Shown: piece after piece, positions 5,656-9,444 of the stretch | Position numbering within the stretch: position 1 is the stretch's first letter | How the letters are laid out: the number at the start of each line of letters is the position of its first letter | From: Mycobacterium sp. | GTDB lineage: Bacteria > Actinomycetota > Actinomycetes > Mycobacteriales > Mycobacteriaceae | Assembly: GCA_025965815.1 (NCBI GenBank) | Contig: JAOPWF010000002.1 | Coordinates: 1-9,444 of the forward strand | DNA: 9,444 nucleotides | Direction of reading: 5' to 3' | The notes under the pieces: model-generated | What the model was told of the DNA's origin: nothing | Database searches by the model: none | The model's input: the letters and a program-made list of their open reading frames with translations, nothing else | Translations under genes and position numbers: made by a program

Positions 5656-6691
5656 TCAGCGATCGGCGTCAGCCTCGATGACGAATCGCCCTTCACGGCT
5701 ACTGATGTCGGCCGCGTAGTTGATCCAGTCGCCGGCGGAGAGTCGCTGCCAGGAAACGGCGACGTCGGTGTGAATGCCGAGGGTGCAGCCAGGATTGCTG
5801 CCTGGATCTCGGTGGCGAGTTGGAACAGTGCGGTGCTGCGAGCGGCGCCGGGGTGGATGCCGAGTTTATTCAATCGTTGGGTCAGCTGGCCGGTGCCGAT
5901 GGGCCGGCCGGGCTGACCGCCTGGAAAGAGCCAGATCGAGGGGGGCAACGCGCCAATTATCGCGCGGCCCTTGAGATTTGACGCAACCAATCGGGCCAGG
6001 TCGGCGACGGTTCGGGCAAGTGTATGGGCGAGCTGCCGAGATGCAACCAGACCGGATCAACGTCGGTTTCGACGTCGACGATGGTGAGCCGGCAGATCGC
6101 TGCCGGTGTCTGGGCGTAAAGGAGAACGAGTAGGCCGGCCAGCCGGTCATCGGGCTTGAGCGTGCTGTCGTGCAGCAGGCGGCGCGCGATATTCCAGCGG
6201 TGCTCGTCATCGAGGGGTCGGGTGGGGCCCATCCAGCGGTGGGCGCCGATGCGGACGCTGGTCAGCTTGTTCTTGTGGGCCCATCGGATGAAGTGCCCCG
6301 CCGGCCCACGATGTGTTGTGGTGTCGTCGGTGAGCCATCGATCGAGGTCGCTCTGCTGACAGCTGCCGAGCGTGAGCTGGTGTTCGGTTAGCCAGTCCAG
6401 GAAGGCGACGGCCGCGTAGGTGCGTTGGCGCACCGAGTCGAACTGCTGGATGGTGGTGGCGTGGCCGTTGTTTCGTTGCCGCAGCCGACGGATCAGGTGC
6501 CAGACTGTGTAGCGGTGCAGCACCTTCTGCTGCTCAGGGTTCGTTTGCGCGCCCAGGGTCTGGTCGATGAAACGCTCGATATGGACCATATGTTCATCAC
6601 GTCGTGGGAGGGCACCGACGCCGATGAGGACTTGGCGCAGGTGAGCGAGAGGCGGGCTGTGGGGCAGTTCGTCAAGCGTTTCGTGTGTCAA
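5656..6691 (-). pseudogene. 5'-truncated, frameshifted tyrosine-recombinase-like protein (often mislabelled Fis family regulator)
   Basis: Part of an actinobacterial recombinase element, now broken. From 6691 to 5957 the frame encodes about 244 residues (LRQVLIGVGALPRRDEHM, FATWRL-like YTVWHLIRRLRQR, FLDWLTEHQLTL, LLVLLYAQTPAAICRL), a SAM-like N-core followed by the start of a recombinase fold. The frame then shifts near 5975-5990, continuing as LPPSIWLFPGGQPGRPIG and ARSTALFQLATEI. It shifts again at 5785/5786, where one missing base would restore LADTLGIHTDVAVSW and SAGDWINYAAD, ending at TGA 5658-5656. The usual box I Arg is not visible (AQTPAAI) and the Tyr position aligns with Trp in VAVSWQ, so the family may be catalytically inactive even when intact. 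The 5' end stops abruptly at about 6690 against the IS110 remnant, so the N-terminal part is lost. Confidence 0.72.
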
Positions 6692-7632
6692 TGCCCGATC
6701 TCGGCGAGAATGATCTGTGCCCCATTGCGGCTGATGCCGGGGATTTCGCCGAGGCGTTCGACCGCGCTCAGTTCGGCCGGAGCCGCCGTGGTCGCGCCGG
6801 GTGCGCTCGCGTCACCGTCTCCGTCGCCGGGTTCGGCGGCCGCCAGCAGGGTGTCGATGCGAGTGGTGAGGGCGCCGATCTGCGCGGTCAATGTGTCGAT
6901 CTGGTCGAGCAGCATCCGGGCCAGTTCGGCGTGGTGGTCATCGAAGCGGCCGTCGAGCGCGGCGATCAGTGCTGAGCGTTTGGTTTTCATCCGGCCCCGC
7001 GCCAGGTCGGCGAGCCGTCGCGGATCACGCTCTCCGGCGATGAGCGCCTCGATCATGTCCCGCGCCGAAAGCGTGTCCAGCGTGGACGCCACCGACGACA
7101 GCTTGATCAGCGCGTCTTCGAGCAGCTTCTCCAGCCGCTGCCAGTACCGGGAACGTTCCCGGGTCAAATCGACGCGCAGCCGGGTGTAATCGCGCAGCTG
7201 CCGAATCGGCGCCGGGGGCACAAACGATGGCCGCAGCAGCCCCTTCTCGGTCAACTTGGCCAGCCACATCGCGTCCAGGTCGGTTTTGGGGCGTCCTGGC
7301 ACGTTCTTCACGTCTCGGGCGTTGACCAGCTGCACGTCGAGCCCGGCGGCTTCGAGCAGGTAGTACCAGATCAGTAATCCGACGTCGATTCGACGGTCAC
7401 CTTCTCGACCCCCAGCTGCATCAACTTATCGGCCAGGTCGCTGACGGCGCCGGTGGTGGCCTCCACGTCCCACACCGTGCTGACCCGCCGGCTCCCGTGG
7501 GGTGCGCACACATACCTTGGAAGATGCCTTGGCCACGTCGATTGCGCACACCCGCTCCATCACCAGTTCGTGTTCGGCGTCGGGAATCTCTTCGTGCCCC
7601 GATTCTTGGCTCCTTTTCGGTTTCGATCTCAA
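6688..7632 (-). pseudogene. IS110-family transposase (DEDD) remnant, 3'-truncated and frameshifted
   Basis: IS110 transposases use an N-terminal RuvC-like DEDD domain and a C-terminal Ser-containing domain, guided by a bridge RNA in members studied. The likely start is TTG at 7632-7630 with GGAGG nine bases upstream. MERVCAIDVAKASSKVCV supplies the first Asp. The frame then shifts near 7480 into VWDVEATTGAV and KVTVESTSDY (the Glu), and shifts back near 7373, where about four bases are missing from an expected DYWRIWYYL. KTDLDAMWLAKL carries the last Asp residues but has lost a Lys codon relative to the usual TDKLDA. The long helical middle (about 7260-6770) is intact and ends IPGISRNGAQIILAEIG, where the C-terminal domain should begin, but the sequence passes directly into the neighbouring recombinase remnant at about 6690. 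It is not functional. Confidence 0.85.
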
Positions 7633-7894
7633 TTCGCTTGTCCTCCAGACATATCCATATTCATACGGGGCGGGTCGCCTGGGGGCCTCGGTCAAGGGAA
7701 CCGAAAGTCTGACCGGCGTGCTCGAAGCAACAGTGCGTGACCCTTCCAGGTCGGGGCCCCGGCGCCAGGCTCATGTCCGGGCTGCAGCACCCAAGGAAAC
7801 GTCGGCGTCGGCAGGCGACCCGACACCATTTTCACGCCTGCGAGGCGTCCCGGAACGGAACTTGGGGCTCATGTCAAGATGCGCGCGAGGGTTA
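7633..7894. other. Non-coding stretch upstream of the IS110 remnant
   Basis: About 260 bases lie between the transposase start and the promoter region of the next gene. The frame is open on the + strand from 7502 into the next CDS, but codons 5' of 7991 do not read like protein. In the IS110 group the non-coding left end upstream of the transposase encodes the bridge RNA, so part of this may be its decayed remains. I see no clear repeat or IS terminus. The stretch contains short GC-rich palindromes only (for example GGGGCCCC at about 7754). Confidence 0.3.
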
Positions 7895-7923
7895 TTGATG
7901 TCGGACTTATCCGGTCCTAACAT
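7895..7923 (+). promoter_or_regulatory. Candidate SigA-type promoter for the SnoaL-like gene
   Basis: TTGATG (7895-7900) and TAACAT (7918-7923) each match four of six bases of the vegetative consensus and are 17 bases apart. Transcription would start near 7930 and leave a leader of about 60 bases. The spacer contains CGGA-CTTA-TCCG (7902-7913), a short palindrome that could be an operator half-site pair. Confidence 0.35.
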
Positions 7924-7990
7924 GATTAATAGGCCGCGCCCCGGGTTCCAGGACTGTTTAGGCAAGTTGATTTCCGTAAGGAGGCATGGC

Positions 7991-8683
7991 ATGACATTCG
8001 TCCAGATCATCGACTACAAGACCGACAAGGTTGACGACTTCAACCGGCTAATGGATCGATGGGTGGAGCAGACCCATGGCAAGCGGACGGCCACGCACTC
8101 GATCGTGGCCAAGGACCGCAACACCCACCACGTCGTAGAAGTCGTCGAGTTTCCCTCGTACGAGGAGGCGATGCGCAACTCCAACCTGCCCGACACGAAC
8201 CAGATCTTCGAGGAGATCGTCGCGCTGTGCGATGCGCCGCCGACCTTCACCGACCTCGACGTGATACGCGACGAGCAGCTCAACAAGGCCACCGCCCGGC
8301 GGTGGTTCGAGGTGGCCAGCCGCGGCGACCTCGACGCGCTCGCCGACGTGCTGACGGAGGACTACCACGACCACGACCCGACCAACGAGCAGGACGTCCG
8401 GGGCGTCGACGGCGCCCGCGAAGAGATCAACATGTACCGGCAGGCGTTCCCTGACTTCCGGTTCACAGTGGAGGATCAGCTCGCCGAAGGCGACCGGGTG
8501 GCGACCCGGTGGACCTGGCAGGGGACCCACAGCGGCGAGTTCATGGGTGCCGCACCCACCGGCAAAGAAGTCAAGATAACCGGCATGACAATCCACCGGC
8601 TGCGCAATGGGAAGATCCAAGAAGGTTGGTTCAACTGGGACTTCCTCGGCCAGCTCAGGCAGATCGGCGTCGTCACCTTGTAA
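7991..8683 (+). CDS. Two-domain protein: ABM-like/ferredoxin-fold N-terminus plus SnoaL/NTF2-like (ester cyclase type) C-terminus
   Basis: Cytosolic 230-residue protein of unknown substrate. Residues 1-90 (FVQIIDYKTDKVDDFNRLM, HHVVEVVEFPSYEEAMRN, QIFEEIVALCD) look like a small alpha/beta barrel-type fold of the antibiotic-biosynthesis-monooxygenase kind. Residues about 94-230 are SnoaL-like: NKATARRWFEVASRGDLDAL, the HDHDP loop (126-130), REEINMYRQAFPDFRFTVED, EGDRVATRWTWQGTHSGEF (167-184), PTGKEVKITGMTIHRLRNGK (189-208) and EGWFNWD. NTF2-like folds bind small hydrophobic molecules or catalyse cyclisation, isomerisation or hydrolysis. The start is ATG 7991 because AAGGAGG (7978-7984) lies six bases upstream; the frame remains open upstream to 7502 only because stops are rare in this GC-rich DNA. 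The gene stands alone, with a promoter candidate upstream and a strong terminator stem. The domain calls are by pattern; the function is not assignable. Confidence 0.88.
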   Translation: MTFVQIIDYKTDKVDDFNRLMDRWVEQTHGKRTATHSIVAKDRNTHHVVEVVEFPSYEEAMRNSNLPDTNQIFEEIVALCDAPPTFTDLDVIRDEQLNKATARRWFEVASRGDLDALADVLTEDYHDHDPTNEQDVRGVDGAREEINMYRQAFPDFRFTVEDQLAEGDRVATRWTWQGTHSGEFMGAAPTGKEVKITGMTIHRLRNGKIQEGWFNWDFLGQLRQIGVVTL

Positions 8684-8694
8684 GCGGCGCCGCC

Positions 8695-8723
8695 CCGGGT
8701 CGCCGCGGTGCGCGGCGACCCGG
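8695..8723 (+). terminator. Strong 13-bp terminator stem after the SnoaL-like gene
   Basis: Arms CCGGGTCGCCGCG (8695-8707) and CGCGGCGACCCGG (8711-8723) are perfectly complementary around the loop GTG, starting 12 bases after the stop codon. There is no T-tract, as is usual for mycobacterial terminator candidates. By symmetry it could also act on leftward transcription from the right-hand recombinase remnant. Confidence 0.75.
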
Positions 8724-8912
8724 CCCGCGTGCCACGTCATGCCTGCGGATCCGAATATCATTGATCAGCGCATTTCGAAGTCGCGTAGCCGACACTTTCC
8801 CTCTCCTCTGGCGCTGAGCTGAGAACCGACAGGACCACCCCGCGCTTGCACCACACCTGTTGCAGCAGATAGCATCCCGGCATCAGCTTCTGAGCTGCAC
8901 AAACTCAGGGAA
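8724..8912. other. Intergenic stretch with no recognisable gene
   Basis: About 190 bases separate the terminator from the right-hand recombinase remnant. Both strands were read; I see no ORF with family resemblance and no tRNA fold. The only structure is a short inverted repeat CAGCT-TCTG-AGCTG at about 8884-8897. Composition is less GC-rich around 8745-8810, consistent with a fragment of another inserted element. Confidence 0.4.
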
Positions 8913-9444
8913 TCACGCTGCCACGCAAGGCTGAGCCCCGGAGAAGCACCCCCACTCGTAGATCACCTTGAAGATCGTCGCATCACGGTACGCGGCAAGG
9001 GCCCCTTTGCGTTTCGCCCGCAGCGCGCGCTCGACCTGCTCGTCGGCGTAGTCCAGGAACCGCTGCATCTCCTCCCGCGTGAACGGCCTGGCCTCCGGCC
9101 GACCCTCGTAGTCGTTCAAATGGGCGATCGTGTTCCACTCGTGGCAGATCGCCACCGGGTGGGTGCCGAACGCTTCCTCGCACGCCACCGCCCACCCGTA
9201 GCGGCCGTCGATCAGGAACTCACTGAACAGCCGCAAACCACACTGGTAGCCGCGGATCGTCGACGGCGCCAGATGCTTCTCGCTGGTCAGCCAGAGCGAC
9301 CACTCGTCGATATGCGTCGGGGTCCACTGCCACGGGTAGTCGTTGACGAACTCCATGAACCGACAGACCAGCTTCTCCCCGGCCGTGATCGTCTCCTCAC
9401 GAAGCCCGCGAGACTAAGGACCCCGCCGCGTCGATGTCTTCATG
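8913..9444 (-). pseudogene. Phage-type tyrosine recombinase (integrase) remnant, C-terminus lost and 5' interrupted
   Basis: Site-specific recombinase of the XerC/D-phage integrase type, now broken. The frame encodes a core-binding (SAM-like) domain (FVNDYPWQWTPTHIDEWSLW, HLAPSTIRGYQCGLRLFSEF, FGTHPVAICHEWNTIAHL) and then the start of the catalytic domain (RPFTREEMQRFLDYADEQ, AYRDATIFKVIYEWG). The homologous sequence stops at codon GGG 8951-8949, exactly where WGLRRTE with the first catalytic Arg is expected, and continues as an unrelated 11-residue tail to a TGA at 8915-8913. The earliest clean start is ATG 9356, but LREETITAGEKLVCRF upstream of it is also family-like. An in-frame TAG at 9416-9414 breaks the frame further up, and the gene may continue beyond the right edge. 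No catalytic R, HxxR or Y is present, so it cannot be active. Confidence 0.78.

Noticed and set aside
7373..7480. The IS110 frame changes as programmed frameshifting.
   Set aside because: One shift is accompanied by a missing stretch of about four bases and a nearby codon loss, there is no slippery run, and the C-terminal domain is gone, so decay is simpler.
7502..7990. The SnoaL-like ORF can be extended upstream to 7502, giving 393 residues.
   Set aside because: AAGGAGG six bases before ATG 7991 and family-like sequence starting there fix the start; the upstream part overlaps the IS110 remnant on the other strand and does not read like protein.
8048..8761. A 237-codon minus-strand frame opposite the SnoaL-like gene.
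   Set aside because: It is a GC-driven shadow: its codons mirror the + strand gene, with no recognisable domain and no ribosome binding site that I can see.
1..9444. CRISPR array, tRNA or rRNA genes.
   Set aside because: No regularly spaced repeats of suitable length and no cloverleaf or rRNA-like sequence were seen on either strand, including next to the integrase remnant where a tRNA attachment site might be expected.

Overview
The window looks like the chromosome of a high-GC actinobacterium, most likely a Mycolicibacterium-type (rapidly growing) mycobacterium. The left edge has the divergent dacB/ppa pair known from Mycobacterium tuberculosis (Rv3627c/Rv3628). The inorganic pyrophosphatase is 162 residues and nearly colinear with the mycobacterial enzyme. 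The genus call is from recalled family sequences, not from a search.

Layout. Positions 1-2920 are an ordinary, intact chromosomal block: a partial dacB (minus strand, running off the left edge), ppa, then a two-gene ureide cluster, uraD (OHCU decarboxylase) and alc (allantoicase), only 25 bases apart and presumably co-transcribed. Just after alc are two perfect TTATCCACA (DnaA-box-like) sites 18 bp apart.

Positions about 3050-7635 are a graveyard of mobile DNA, all of it on the minus strand. It holds (i) a tyrosine recombinase with an in-frame stop, apparently fused by internal deletion to the tail of a small coiled-coil helper protein; (ii) the last 47 codons of a gene that once preceded it, joined by an ATGA overlap; (iii) a second recombinase-like gene missing its 5' part and carrying two frameshifts; and (iv) an IS110-family transposase with two frameshifts and no C-terminal half. 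In the middle of this debris, on the opposite strand, is one intact gene: a class III nucleotide cyclase with an N-terminal alpha/beta-hydrolase-like domain (4277-5596), related in architecture to Rv1900c. Its cyclase site has Asn in place of the usual Lys and His in place of the usual Asn, and its hydrolase nucleophile elbow is degenerate. It may be transcribed as a leaderless mRNA.

Positions 7991-8683 encode an intact protein of unknown function that joins an N-terminal ferredoxin-like/ABM-like segment to a C-terminal SnoaL/NTF2-like domain. It has a strong ribosome binding site and a 13-bp terminator stem. The right edge (8913-9444) is a third, unrelated phage-type tyrosine recombinase remnant, cut off just before its first catalytic arginine and interrupted by a TAG.

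How the parts fit: the left block is housekeeping and purine-nitrogen salvage. The rest is an accessory region where successive recombinase and IS insertions and deletions left only two apparently functional cargo genes, the cyclase and the SnoaL-like protein. I did not find a CRISPR array, a tRNA or an obvious defence system. The most unusual item is the cyclase with altered catalytic residues stranded inside a broken recombinase element.
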